From NCBI RefSeq assembly GCF_025362475.1, contig NZ_JANYGH010000018.1:1-64000 (forward strand): a stretch of 64,000 nt of DNA, given 5' to 3'. The position numbers were made by a program, and so were the translations under genes. Position 1 is the first letter of the stretch, and each line of letters begins with the position of its first letter. The stretch comes from Mucilaginibacter sp. GTDB taxonomy: Bacteria; Bacteroidota; Bacteroidia; Sphingobacteriales; Sphingobacteriaceae. The notes under the pieces were generated by a model, which was not told the DNA's origin, did no database searches, and saw only the letters and a list, made by a program, of their open reading frames with translations. Of this stretch, positions 41,535-51,052 are shown piece by piece.

Positions 41535-43016
41535 TTATACTAGCCTAATAGTAAATTTTGTGCCAATATTTACAGTGCTCTCCACTTTGATGGTGCCCCC
41601 AAGGGCCTCTATCTGGTTACGGGTTATAAACAGACCAATACCTTTTGCATCTGGATTTTGATGGAATGTTTTATACATCCCGAAAATTTTATCGCCGTAG
41701 CGCTCCATATCTATACCTATTCCGTTATCTTCAAAAATGAGGTATATATGATTGCGATCCTTTAGCGTATGGCATTTTATTAGCGGTTTCCTCGCCGGGT
41801 CACTGTATTTTAAAGAGTTGGTAAGCAGGTTTTGCAGAATGCTCTCCATATAAGCCGGGATATAGCTTATTTGCGGGCATTTACTAAAATCAAGCTCAAT
41901 TGTAGCATCTAGTGCTTCTATATTACTTTTAAGTGCCGATAAAATATTTTTGAAAAGCGCTTCAAAATCAATTACTGTTCTTTCACGGGTAATTTCGGTT
42001 TGTATGGCAACTATTTCATTCAAGTGTTCTATGGTGGTGCTTAAACTATCGCTGATGGATTTAATGTGCGAAAAAATTTCGGCCCGATCCTCATCAACCG
42101 CGGTATCATCGTATAATTTGACCATAAACTGCAGATTACCAGTGTGCGACCTCAGGTTGTGAGATACTATATAAGCAAAATTTTGCAGCCGCCGGTTTTG
42201 ATCTGTCAGCAAATTTAACGAGGATTCCAATCCAAGAGTTTTTCGCTTTTTATTGTTGATATCCTGAATAATGCCATGTACGGTTACACATTTACCAAAA
42301 TCATCTATAATAGGTATTCCTTTAGCCCGTACCCACATTACATTGTTTTTTGCCGATCTGAAAAGCAGTTCCAGATCATAAGGCTGGCAAAAGGCGATGG
42401 CGCTATCAATAGCATTTTTAATTACGTGGCGATACTGGGGTTCAAAGAAACTTATAGCTTCATCCAACGAAAGCTTAACGTGGTTTTGCAGCTCATAAAT
42501 ATCATATAATTGCTTTGATAGCGATAAACCCATAGAAGCAGCATTGATTTCCCAACTGCCCAATTTTGCAATCTTAAGGGTATCCCTGTAAATGGCATCA
42601 TTATGCGCTGCCTGTATCTGAGCCTGCTTATATTGATTAATGTTGATGAGAGAACCGTAAATGATGTGTCCGGTTTCGTCGTTATATTTCCTTATAGTGC
42701 TTTCAAACCAATGATAGCCTGATGTTTTGGTTAGCAGTCTTATTTGTAAAGGCTGAGTAATAGCCGATTGCTGATTACTTAAAGCGGCCAGAAAAGCTGG
42801 TTTATCCTGATGGTATAGCAGGTGTTCAAAAAACATATGATTTGAGCACTCTATTTCGCCGGGTTCATATCCCAAAAGCAAATAAAAACCGGATGACCAC
42901 CTAATGTCTTTAGTCGTAATATTATATTCCCATATACCGGCATTAATATTATCGATAATTTGAGCAAGATGCCGCTTGCTATCATCAGAAAATTTATGCC
43001 CTATAGAAAAACTCAT
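41535..43016 (-). CDS. PAS-domain sensor histidine kinase
   Basis: 493 residues from the ATG at 43016; a GTG at 43079 is in frame but the extra 21 residues are not domain-like. There are two PAS/PAC units (about 15-130 and 140-258), a dimerisation helix with the phosphoacceptor His286 in FAYIVSHNLRSHTGN, and an HATPase domain with NSLKYSD (N box), DNGIGID (G1) and GIGLFITRNQIEALGG (G2). No membrane helices, so it senses a cytoplasmic signal. It forms a two-gene operon with the lone receiver downstream. Confidence 0.85.
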   Translation of the reverse strand: MSFSIGHKFSDDSKRHLAQIIDNINAGIWEYNITTKDIRWSSGFYLLLGYEPGEIECSNHMFFEHLLYHQDKPAFLAALSNQQSAITQPLQIRLLTKTSGYHWFESTIRKYNDETGHIIYGSLININQYKQAQIQAAHNDAIYRDTLKIAKLGSWEINAASMGLSLSKQLYDIYELQNHVKLSLDEAISFFEPQYRHVIKNAIDSAIAFCQPYDLELLFRSAKNNVMWVRAKGIPIIDDFGKCVTVHGIIQDINNKKRKTLGLESSLNLLTDQNRRLQNFAYIVSHNLRSHTGNLQFMVKLYDDTAVDEDRAEIFSHIKSISDSLSTTIEHLNEIVAIQTEITRERTVIDFEALFKNILSALKSNIEALDATIELDFSKCPQISYIPAYMESILQNLLTNSLKYSDPARKPLIKCHTLKDRNHIYLIFEDNGIGIDMERYGDKIFGMYKTFHQNPDAKGIGLFITRNQIEALGGTIKVESTVNIGTKFTIRLV

Positions 43017-43400
43017 ACAATAAATAACCTCTTCATTTACTTTGTTAATGACACATGCTAATAATAAATCACGTGCCACAATCAGAAAACTATCCCATTT
43101 ACAACCCGAGGTTGTTTTATATTTTGATGAACTTTTATTTTTTCTTAATAATTATGGGATTCCAAATATAGTATTTGATAGGATATAAACCACTCAAATA
43201 CTGACAATTACAACAACTTATAACTATTAGTAAATTATTTATACCAAAAGTATGTTTACAATACTCTCTCGTTATGTAATTTATGTGTTATTCTTTAATG
43301 TTCAAACATCAAACCTCGGGTAGCCTGCATTATTTGAAATTTTTTAATAAAGAATAATAATATTACTCTTCTATATTAATTATTTAAGTTTATTGATCAA
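43017..43400. other. AT-rich intergenic region, no gene seen
   Basis: About 380 bases upstream of the histidine kinase and downstream of the AlkD-like gene. The sequence is low in GC. No ORF, hairpin or consensus promoter could be supported. Confidence 0.4.
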
Positions 43401-44057
43401 TCATTGCTTATTTAGCAATTCGGCCAATGCATTATTGCCTATCCACTTAGCCGATTTATGATTTTGCAGCAACATACGCCGGGAGGTGGCTATTGCTTCA
43501 AGCCTTAAAAAGTCGTTTCTTTTACCAATTTGCCTTAGTGCCCAGTTTACTGCCTTTTTAACAAAGTTGCGGTTATCCCAGGCCTCACGTTCCATAATGG
43601 CAAAAAAAGGGATAAATGACCCATTCGGTGCCTTTTTATTATGTATTGCATATTCGGCCATTAAAACAAATCCGGCACGTTTTACATACTCTTCTTCACG
43701 GGCGCTAAACGCTATAGCTTTGTCAATAGCAAATGGCGTACGATCGAAGAGATTACCGCAAACCTGGTCGCACAAATCCCAGGAATAAAAATCTTTTGTC
43801 CAGCTATCTATTTGCTCTCCGGTAACTAAATCCGGGTCATCTATCAATGAAGCCATAATGCGGGCCTCATGAATGCCGCTGTCCCAAAGTTCCTGGGCCA
43901 GGGCGTGGTCTTTTTTTATTGTTTTTGCCAACTTTCGCAAATCGGGGAGCTTAACTCCCAATGCATGTGAATTATCTACCCCAAAGCGGAGCATCCCTGC
44001 GAGATAAGCAGGATTGGCCTTCTGTTTTAGCAGGTCAATAATATCTTCTGTTTGCAT
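43401..44057 (-). CDS. AlkD-type DNA alkylation repair protein
   Basis: A 218-residue helical-repeat (HEAT-like) protein of the AlkD/DUF-alkylation-repair family. Typical segments are GVKLPDLRKLAKTIKKDH, MASLIDDPDLVTGEQID, DFYSWDLCDQVCGNLF and FVKKAVNWALRQIGKRN. AlkD glycosylases remove N3- and N7-alkylated purines without base flipping; key Trp and Asp residues in YSWDLCDQ and NWALRQIG are kept. Soluble. It lies 3 nt downstream of the YciI-like gene, so the two form an operon. Confidence 0.85.
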   Translation of the reverse strand: MQTEDIIDLLKQKANPAYLAGMLRFGVDNSHALGVKLPDLRKLAKTIKKDHALAQELWDSGIHEARIMASLIDDPDLVTGEQIDSWTKDFYSWDLCDQVCGNLFDRTPFAIDKAIAFSAREEEYVKRAGFVLMAEYAIHNKKAPNGSFIPFFAIMEREAWDNRNFVKKAVNWALRQIGKRNDFLRLEAIATSRRMLLQNHKSAKWIGNNALAELLNKQ

Positions 44058-44060
44058 TGG

Positions 44061-44525
44061 TTAATCGGCAACACTTTTGCTTTCAATAGTATGATGAATA
44101 TTCACTACTTCCATTAAAGCAGCGCTGCCATACCAGGGGTGTAGTTCCATTGTTAGTTCCCCCGCTTTTATCGCCGGGTCGGTTTCTGTTAGTATTTTAG
44201 CTTCTTCAACCGTTTCCACATTAAAAATGAATATACCTCTTATAGCCTGATCATCCAAAAACGGACCAGCAACAATTAACTTACCTTCGGCAGCAAGCTT
44301 CATAATGTTTTTCAGATGCGCGTTTTGCAATTTGGCCCTTGCAACAGAATCTTTAATTTGGGTAGGCCCATCTTTTAAAAATGCCATTACATATTTTTTC
44401 ATTCCATATTTATCGGCTCCTAATTTTTTCGCCAATGCGGCGTTATAAACAGGCTTAGAGGTGGTTTGAGCAAAGCAGTTAAAACCCAGGGTAATAATTG
44501 CCAGTAGCAAAACGATCTTTTTCAT
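44061..44525 (-). CDS. Exported YciI-like protein
   Basis: A 154-residue protein: signal peptide (MKKIVLLLAIITLGFNCFAQ, 20 residues) and a YciI-type ferredoxin-like domain (about 40-145) with MKKYVMAFLKDGP, HLKNIMKLAAEGKLIVAGPF and FIFNVETVEEAKILTETDPAIKAGE in sequence. YciI proteins lack a proven activity; the conserved His/Asp pocket suggests an enzyme or binding role. Export is unusual for the family, though common in Bacteroidota. It precedes the AlkD-like gene by 3 nt. Confidence 0.8.
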   Translation of the reverse strand: MKKIVLLLAIITLGFNCFAQTTSKPVYNAALAKKLGADKYGMKKYVMAFLKDGPTQIKDSVARAKLQNAHLKNIMKLAAEGKLIVAGPFLDDQAIRGIFIFNVETVEEAKILTETDPAIKAGELTMELHPWYGSAALMEVVNIHHTIESKSVAD

Positions 44526-44571
44526 CTGATTGAGGTTTTAGTCATATCAAATATAGGCATTGTTATATAAA

Positions 44572-44598
44572 CAAAAAGCCGGGCGAATGGCCCGGCTG
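44572..44598 (-). terminator. Terminator of hppD
   Basis: AGCCGGGC and GCCCGGCT form an 8-bp GC stem followed by TTTTTGTTT on the minus strand. Confidence 0.8.
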
Positions 44599-44650
44599 AT
44601 TTGATATTAAACCATTGGAAATTATCGATTATGAAAATTGAACATCAGAA

Positions 44651-45775
44651 TTACAAATTCCCTCTCAACTCTTGTTCGCGTTCAATAGCTTCAAAAAGCG
44701 CCTTAAAATTTCCGGCACCGAATGATTTAGCACCTTTACGTTGAATGATCTCGAAGAAAAGGGTAGGCCTGTCTTCAATAGGTTTGGTAAATATTTGCAA
44801 TAAATATCCTTCATCGTCCCGATCAACTAAAATGCCCAACTTTTTAAGTGGCTCCAAATCTTCATCTATATGGCCAACCCGATCAGTTAGTTCATCATAG
44901 TAAGAAGTTGGTATGTTTAAAAACTCCACACCACGGTTTTGCAATTCGGTTACCGTTGCAACTATATCATGTGTGGCAAGGGCCAAATGCTGCACGCCTT
45001 CACCCTCATAAAAGTCGAGGTATTCCTCAATCTGCGATTTCTTTTTTCCTTCAGCGGGCTCATTGATAGGGAATTTAACGTACCCGTTACCATTGCTCAT
45101 TACCTTGCTCATAAGGGCCGAGTACTCTGTCGAGATCATTTTATCATCAAATGTTAAAATGTTTTTGAAACCCAATACTTCCTCATAAAAATTCACCCAT
45201 TCGTTCATTTTATGCCAGCCAACATTGCCCACGCAATGATCAACATATAACAAGCCAGTTTCTGTTGGGTTATAGGTGGTTTCCAGCGCTTTGTAACCTG
45301 GTAAAAATAAACCTTTGTAATTTTTACGTTCCACAAAAAGATGAACGGTTTCGCCATAAAGCTTAATCCCGCTAGTGCGCACCTCGCCATATTCATCACT
45401 AAGTGTTAGCGGTTGCTGATAAGGCTCGGCACCGCGGCTGGTAGTTTGTTCAAAAGCGTCATAAGCATCATCAACCCAAAGGGCCAGTACCTTTACACCG
45501 TCGCCGTGTTTTTTAATATGTTCTGCAATGGGGTGACTGGAGTGCAAGGGGGTAGTTAATACCAGCCTTATTTTACCCTGTTTTAAAACGTAAGATGCCC
45601 TGTCCCTAACTCCGGTTTCCGGCCCGGCATAGGCCAGCGTTTGAAAACCGAAAGCAGTTTTGTAATAATGGGCCGCCTGTTTGGCATTTCCCACATAAAA
45701 TTCAACATAATCGGTACCATTAAGAGGTAAAAAATCAGTTGCGGTTGTTGGCTTATCTATGGTTTGTGTATTCAT
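44651..45775 (-). CDS. hppD: 4-Hydroxyphenylpyruvate dioxygenase
   Basis: A 374-residue non-haem iron enzyme that turns 4-hydroxyphenylpyruvate into homogentisate in tyrosine breakdown. It has two VOC-type halves. Iron ligands are in YVDHCVGNV (first His), VQHLALATHDI (second His) and LFFEIIQRKG (Glu). The C-terminal GAGNFKALFEAIEREQ is the conserved lid helix. It is followed by its own terminator and lies downstream of hmgA in the same direction (94 nt), which together carry out two successive steps. Confidence 0.95.
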   Translation of the reverse strand: MNTQTIDKPTTATDFLPLNGTDYVEFYVGNAKQAAHYYKTAFGFQTLAYAGPETGVRDRASYVLKQGKIRLVLTTPLHSSHPIAEHIKKHGDGVKVLALWVDDAYDAFEQTTSRGAEPYQQPLTLSDEYGEVRTSGIKLYGETVHLFVERKNYKGLFLPGYKALETTYNPTETGLLYVDHCVGNVGWHKMNEWVNFYEEVLGFKNILTFDDKMISTEYSALMSKVMSNGNGYVKFPINEPAEGKKKSQIEEYLDFYEGEGVQHLALATHDIVATVTELQNRGVEFLNIPTSYYDELTDRVGHIDEDLEPLKKLGILVDRDDEGYLLQIFTKPIEDRPTLFFEIIQRKGAKSFGAGNFKALFEAIEREQELRGNL

Positions 45776-45869
45776 TGTTTCTTAATTAATTAGTGAGGTA
45801 GTGATTTATTGAATTAGTGATTTAATTAAAGTGCGGGTACCTTTCAGCTTTCGCCTTTAACTTTTCGCC

Positions 45870-47027
45870 TTACATCTGCCAGCTTTTATAATAATTTTCA
45901 TCTTCTATTTTAATAGCATCCTCGGTAAGCATCAGCGGGCGAAAAGGATCTATCATCACGGCCAGCTCATCGGTTGATTCTTTACCTATTGACTTCTCTA
46001 CAGAACCAGGGTGCGGACCATGTGGAATACCGCCCGGGTGCAGGGTAATTTGTCCCTTTACTACGCTTTTACGGCTCATAAAGTCGCCATCAACATAATA
46101 TAAAACCTCGTCGCTATCTACATTACTGTGGTTATATGGCGCCGGGATTGATATGGGATGATAATCAAATTTACGGGGCACAAAGGAGCATATCACAAAG
46201 TTATTGCCCTCAAAGGTTTGGTGTACTGGCGGTGGTTGGTGCAGGCGACCGGTAATAGGTTCAAAATCATGTATGGATAGCGCCCATGGATAATGAAAAC
46301 CATCCCAGCCAATAAAATCAAAAGGGTGAGTGCCATAAATATATGGATAGATGAGTCCCTGTTTCTTAATCAGTATTTTAAAATCGCCATGTTCATCGTG
46401 GGTTTTCAAATCCGTTGGCCGCTTAATATCGCGCTCGCAATAAGGCGAGTGTTCCATCAGTTGCCCGTATTGGTTGCGATAACGTTTTGGCGCGCGGATA
46501 GGGCTAAAACTTTCAATAATGAACAAGCGGTTTGCTGTTGTATCAAACTCCATTTGGTAAATAGTACCACGCGGTATCACCAAATAATCGCCATATTGAA
46601 ATTTTATATTGCCGAAACCGGTCTTTAATGTTCCTGTTCCCTCATGTATAAAAACTACTTCATCGGCCTGGCTGTTCTTGTAAAAATAATCAGTCATGCT
46701 TTGGCGCGGGGCCGCAAGCGAAATATGCAGATCGCTGTTTACCAGCACAGGTTTACGGCTTTGCAGGTAGTCATCTTCGGGCTCAATGTTGAAGCCGATG
46801 AGGCTGGTATGCTTCAGGTGCTTTTCGCGCGCTATTTTAGGCTCAACACTATAAGGCTCGCCTAATGTTTTTACTATGGTGGGCGGGTAAGCATGGTAAA
46901 CCAACGAGTAAAGGCTGGAAAAACCCTCGGTGGAAACCAGCTCTTCGGCATATAATGTACCATCGGGCTTACGGAACTGCGTATGCCGCTTAGGCGGAAT
47001 AGCTCCTAATGAATGATAAACAGGCAT
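45870..47027 (-). CDS. hmgA: Homogentisate 1,2-dioxygenase
   Basis: A 385-residue cupin-type iron dioxygenase that opens homogentisate to maleylacetoacetate. Recognisable segments are GAIPPKRHTQFRKPDG at the N-terminus, DEVVFIHEGTGTLKTGFG and YLVIPRGTIYQM in the first cupin, and PHGPHPGSVEKSIG near the C-terminus, which carries iron-ligand histidines. It is slightly shorter than the 430-residue human-type enzyme, as in other Bacteroidota. It is divergent from the fumarylacetoacetase-family gene, the next step but one; no maleylacetoacetate isomerase gene was seen in the window. Confidence 0.93.
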   Translation of the reverse strand: MPVYHSLGAIPPKRHTQFRKPDGTLYAEELVSTEGFSSLYSLVYHAYPPTIVKTLGEPYSVEPKIAREKHLKHTSLIGFNIEPEDDYLQSRKPVLVNSDLHISLAAPRQSMTDYFYKNSQADEVVFIHEGTGTLKTGFGNIKFQYGDYLVIPRGTIYQMEFDTTANRLFIIESFSPIRAPKRYRNQYGQLMEHSPYCERDIKRPTDLKTHDEHGDFKILIKKQGLIYPYIYGTHPFDFIGWDGFHYPWALSIHDFEPITGRLHQPPPVHQTFEGNNFVICSFVPRKFDYHPISIPAPYNHSNVDSDEVLYYVDGDFMSRKSVVKGQITLHPGGIPHGPHPGSVEKSIGKESTDELAVMIDPFRPLMLTEDAIKIEDENYYKSWQM

Positions 47028-47474
47028 AGTGTTTTAATTGGTTGAAAATAAAACGTTTAAAGTATCCGGATAGTTTCATAAGCAATCAAAAATTGCCCAA
47101 AAACAACGTGAATAAGCCGACTAAAATGGCTTCAGTAATATTTAAAAAAGAAGAGTTGGAAAGGTAATTAGTATTGAGCCAATACAATTTTGGCAAGCAT
47201 GGCATCCCTGAACGATGATGCATCGCTCATTGAGGTAAGCCCCAGGGAAAAATAAAAATGCTTTTGTATGCTCATGGTTTATTGAATACGAAGTTAGGTG
47301 GAATATTATTGTGATGCAAGTTTTAGTTTGGATGAATGATTGACGAGGCGACTTGTTAAGCGGTTGGTTAAAATCCGCATACCTATCGTATTCAATTAAA
47401 TAATCACACACGTAATCAGGCACTCAGCATTCAACTAAATTTTATTAGTTTTGACACAACCAACACCTCAATTT
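47028..47474. other. Divergent control region of tyrosine catabolism genes
   Basis: A 447-bp spacer between hmgA and the fumarylacetoacetase-family gene. It presumably holds both promoters, but no full consensus pair was found. A 35-codon ORF (47168-47275, minus) begins MSIQKHFYFSLGL; its reality is uncertain. Confidence 0.4.
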
Positions 47475-48470
47475 ATGAAATTAGTATCCTATAAAACCGA
47501 AGACCGCGAGCATTTAGGTATTTTTATAAACGGACACATTTATAACCTCAACTCGTGCGATAAGCTGATCCCCAATAACATGAACGAGTTTTTGTGGGGT
47601 GGCGACGAGCTGATGGATCGTGCCCAAAAGGTTCATGAGGCCATAAGTTTGGGGAAAATGGATGCTAAAGAGGAATTGTTTTTTGAACTGATAGCCCCCG
47701 TGCCCCACCCTACATCATGCCGGGACGGATACGCCTTCAGGCAGCATGTGGCCGCAGCACGGCGCAACCGAAAGGTTGATATGATACCCGAATTTGACCA
47801 ATACCCTATATTTTACTTCACCAATCATAATGCCATACAGGGCCCCGGCGAAATTGAGTGCATGCCCGATCATTTTAATAAACTTGATTTTGAACTGGAA
47901 GTAGCCGTTGTACTCAACAAAAAAGGCCGCAACATTAGGGCTGCTGATGCGGATAGCTTTATAGCCGGTTATATGATCATGAATGATATGAGCGCCCGCA
48001 CCCTGCAGATGGAAGAAATGCTGCTGAACCTTGGGCCGGCAAAAGGAAAAGATTTTTCAACTGTGATTGGCCCCTGGCTGGTAACACCTGATGAGTTGGA
48101 AGCTTATAAGGTGGCTGCCAAACCTGGCCATACCGGCAATAATTATAATTTAGAAATGAAATGCGTGGTAAACGGCAAGCAGGTATCGGCGGGGAATATG
48201 GCCGATATGGACTGGACCTTTGCCGAAATCATTGAACGGTGTGCCTACGGTTGCGATGTGTTGCCCGGTGATGTTATAGGATCTGGCACGGTTGGTACCG
48301 GCTGCTTCCTGGAACTTAACGGAACAGGGTTACTGAATGACCCCAACTACGAAACCCAATGGCTTAAAGCCGATGACCTGGTAGAGATGGAAATAACCGG
48401 CCTGGGTATGCTGGGCAATATCATCACTAAAGCCAAGGATGATTTTTCCATTTTGGCCCTGAAGAAATAA
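47475..48470 (+). CDS. Fumarylacetoacetate hydrolase-family protein
   Basis: 331 residues from ATG 47475; a TTG 24 nt upstream is weaker. It has the FAH beta-fold with metal-site residues in KLDFELEVAVVLNKKGRNI (two Glu) and FIAGYMIMNDMSARTLQ (Asp), and the family segment GDVIGSGTVGTGC. In tyrosine breakdown the enzyme splits fumarylacetoacetate to fumarate and acetoacetate; this gene, divergent from hmgA, fits that role. Other FAH-superfamily activities cannot be excluded. A flavin reductase-like gene follows 12 nt later. Confidence 0.88.
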   Translation: MKLVSYKTEDREHLGIFINGHIYNLNSCDKLIPNNMNEFLWGGDELMDRAQKVHEAISLGKMDAKEELFFELIAPVPHPTSCRDGYAFRQHVAAARRNRKVDMIPEFDQYPIFYFTNHNAIQGPGEIECMPDHFNKLDFELEVAVVLNKKGRNIRAADADSFIAGYMIMNDMSARTLQMEEMLLNLGPAKGKDFSTVIGPWLVTPDELEAYKVAAKPGHTGNNYNLEMKCVVNGKQVSAGNMADMDWTFAEIIERCAYGCDVLPGDVIGSGTVGTGCFLELNGTGLLNDPNYETQWLKADDLVEMEITGLGMLGNIITKAKDDFSILALKK

Positions 48471-48482
48471 GTTTTATACCAT

Positions 48483-49376
48483 ATGCTATCTATAAATATT
48501 AAAGACCTTACAACCTTAGAGCTTCAAAACTATCTTAACCATGCAGTTGCACCTCGCCCAATATGCCTGGCATCAACCATTGATAAGGCTGGTAATGTAA
48601 ACCTAAGCCCTTTTAGTTTTTTTAATGTTTTTAGCATTAACCCGCCGATATGCGTGTTTTCGCCATCGCGCCGGGTACGCGATAATACTACCAAGCACAC
48701 GCTGGATAATATACTGGAGGTACCGGAATGCGTCATAAATATCGTCAATTACAATATGGTGCAGCAGGTTTCTTTATCAAGCGTGGAGTACGGTAAGGGG
48801 ATAAATGAATTTATTAAATCGGGATTAACCCCCATTGCCTCCCATTTGGTAAAACCGCCACGGGTAGCAGAATCAACCGTACAGTTGGAGTGCGTGGTAA
48901 ATGAAGTGATAAGCCTCGGAAAAAACGCCGGTGCCGGAAATTTAATTTTGGCCGAAATAAAGCTGATCCACATCAGTGAAAGTATTTTGGGGGCTGATGG
49001 AAAGATAGATCAGACTAAAACAGACCAGGTAGCCCGCCTTGGTGGCGACTGGTATTGCAGGGTAACCCGCGATAATCTTTTTAAAGTAGCTAAACCGAAC
49101 GTAAAAATAGGCATCGGGGTGGACGCCTTGCCGCATGCCATCCGCAATTCGAGGATATTAACAGGGAATAACCTGGGCCAATTGGGCAACCTGGAACTTA
49201 TCCCCGCCGACGAAGCAATTGAAACCTATGCCCAGGTCCCCGAAATTAAGGACCTGCTTGATGCAACCATCGGCGATAGCAACACCCGCGAATTGCAACT
49301 TCATTTAAAAGCCAAACAATTACTTGATGAAGGCAGGGTTGAAGAAGCCTTCATGGTATTATTGATAGGAGATTAG
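48483..49376 (+). CDS. Flavin reductase-family protein (FMN-binding split barrel)
   Basis: A 297-residue protein with a split-barrel flavin domain (about 10-200): NHAVAPRPICLASTIDKAGN, LSPFSFFNVFSINPP, and the KHTLDN and GINEFIKSGLT segments. The C-terminal 90 residues (from about VKIGIGVDALPHAIRN) are an added domain not seen in short flavin reductases. It follows the FAH gene by 12 nt, so it is in the tyrosine catabolic operon. It could supply reduced flavin or itself act on an aromatic product; this is inference. Confidence 0.8.
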   Translation: MLSINIKDLTTLELQNYLNHAVAPRPICLASTIDKAGNVNLSPFSFFNVFSINPPICVFSPSRRVRDNTTKHTLDNILEVPECVINIVNYNMVQQVSLSSVEYGKGINEFIKSGLTPIASHLVKPPRVAESTVQLECVVNEVISLGKNAGAGNLILAEIKLIHISESILGADGKIDQTKTDQVARLGGDWYCRVTRDNLFKVAKPNVKIGIGVDALPHAIRNSRILTGNNLGQLGNLELIPADEAIETYAQVPEIKDLLDATIGDSNTRELQLHLKAKQLLDEGRVEEAFMVLLIGD

Positions 49377-49389
49377 ATCTGCAGATTGA

Positions 49390-49508
49390 TTGTCTGAACC
49401 GGAATTTTTCGAATTAGAGAATGAACAGAATTACCAAACTTATATTGTATGCAACAGAATTCTTAAAATTCAAGTAATTCCATAAATTCGAGAAATTCCG
49501 GTTCAGAT
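49390..49508. repeat. Family D inverted repeat
   Basis: TTGTCTGAACCGGAATTTTT at the left and GAAATTCCGGTTCAGATAA at the right, followed by CATCTGCACATCTACCC. Lies between convergent genes. Confidence 0.85.
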
Positions 49509-49540
49509 AATCAAACATCATCTGCACATCTACCCACCCT

Positions 49541-50851
49541 TTATTTAAAATCCAATATTCTTTCGGCCATTCTTAAGCCACTGGTAAGCGCCGCCTCAAC
49601 AGTGCCCATAGCAGTACCCTCGTAAAGGTATTCGCCAGCGAAGAAGATGGTATCTTGAACAGGTTCACACAAAATATTTCTGGATTGGTTAGCCTCCACG
49701 GTATCATAGGCGTATGAACCTCTAGTGTATTTATCGGCCGTCCAGTTTACTACATGCCAGCTTAGGAGACTATCTTTCAATTGCTGAGGATTGCGCTTGA
49801 AGATATTACCCAATGATTGCAGGCTTTGAAGCAATATCTCCTCATCCGGCGTTTCAACTTTTTCGCTTGCTTCGGGGCCGCCAAGCCAACCGGTTAATAA
49901 GGTTGTGTGGTTGGGTATTTGGGTCCACCAGGTGGGTATCTGTTCTTCACTAAACAGGAAACCCATATTTTCCAGACTGCCGACAGGCAGCGTTTCTGTT
50001 TCCATGGTTTCCCAAAAAGCCTTATCAAACTCCAATAGTACTTTAATCACAGCTCCAAAACCCAGGGTATTTATAGCGTTGATGTAAACAGGTATTGGAG
50101 GATTTAAATTTACAGTACCAATAGCATCCTTGCCAGCCTGCAAAACACCCAATGGCAATGCAATAAGCAATTGCTCCCCTGTGTAGGTAATACCTGCATC
50201 GGTAGTTATTTTTACCTGGTGTTGCTGCCAGTCGATATCCCGCGCTACAGCATTTAAATAAATATTGCCCCCGGCCTGCACCAATTCATCAGCCATAAAT
50301 TTAACCAGCCTGATATATCCGCCTTCTATACGGTATTGTGCATTTTCATCTTCGCACTGCCATTCTTTTCTTAAGGAAAAAGCGCTCGCCTTCTTAGGGT
50401 CGGCGTTGTCATAGCCCGATACATATTTCCTTACCGATTCCCTTAAACCCTGGTATTCATCACCTTTAAATTCCTCAATTAAAAAGGCACTGATGTTAGT
50501 GTCCTGCTGCAAGGCGTTCAGCTTATCAATCAAAAGATCCCAGTGTTCAACAAAACTTCCATCATTTTTAAAGTCACCATCATCGTATCTCCACATAGAT
50601 GCCGTTGCATGGTGATAGGTTATACCGGCCTCGTCCAGCAGGCATTGAGTAACGGGCAAATCACCATGAATAAACTCCGCCCCCATCTCTAAAGGTTGCT
50701 GGGATGAGCCATATTCCAGTGTATGGATGCGGCCTCCTACCCGGTCACGGGCCTCCAGTACGGTTACTTTTTTGCCCGATTTTGCCAGTGTACGGGCAGC
50801 CATCAGCCCGGCTGCACCGGCACCTATGATAAGTATATCGGCATCTGTCAT
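49541..50851 (-). CDS. Flavin-containing amine oxidase
   Basis: 436 residues from ATG 50851, chosen because the Rossmann FAD motif ILIIGAGAAGLMAARTLAKSG then starts at the normal distance. EARDRVGGRIHT follows (about 39-50), and the C-terminal FAD/substrate segment is FFAGEYLYEGTAMGTVEAAL with LRMAERIL after it. No signal peptide. The family oxidises amines to imines, producing hydrogen peroxide; the amine here is unknown. It is next to tyrosine breakdown genes, so a link with aromatic amines is possible but not shown. Confidence 0.85.
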   Translation of the reverse strand: MTDADILIIGAGAAGLMAARTLAKSGKKVTVLEARDRVGGRIHTLEYGSSQQPLEMGAEFIHGDLPVTQCLLDEAGITYHHATASMWRYDDGDFKNDGSFVEHWDLLIDKLNALQQDTNISAFLIEEFKGDEYQGLRESVRKYVSGYDNADPKKASAFSLRKEWQCEDENAQYRIEGGYIRLVKFMADELVQAGGNIYLNAVARDIDWQQHQVKITTDAGITYTGEQLLIALPLGVLQAGKDAIGTVNLNPPIPVYINAINTLGFGAVIKVLLEFDKAFWETMETETLPVGSLENMGFLFSEEQIPTWWTQIPNHTTLLTGWLGGPEASEKVETPDEEILLQSLQSLGNIFKRNPQQLKDSLLSWHVVNWTADKYTRGSYAYDTVEANQSRNILCEPVQDTIFFAGEYLYEGTAMGTVEAALTSGLRMAERILDFK

Positions 50852-50998
50852 GATTATAATTTGATAAAGCAATATAACGATTTGCAGGGATTAACCGGAA
50901 GTGTTACAACATCAAAGTTCCGGTAAAAACACTAACTATTTTCACCGAGAAAACCCCATCCCTTACCGGGTTAATCACCCCAAGTCGCCAATATAGGC

Positions 50999-51029
50999 TT
51001 GTGGGCACCTAAATACCGCTGTACTTTTA
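50999..51029 (+). promoter_or_regulatory. Promoter of LiaI-like gene
   Basis: TTG (50999-51001), 20 nt, TACTTTTA (51022-51029). The position supports the ATG at 51053 as the start and rules out an upstream TTG start that lies inside the -33 box. Confidence 0.65.
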
Positions 51030-51052
51030 GGTATTATTTAAAACTTACAACA

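Noticed and set aside
47142..47423. 93-residue frame in hmgA/FAH spacer
   Set aside because: Low-complexity, no promoter or conserved motif; a different frame in the same DNA is equally open.
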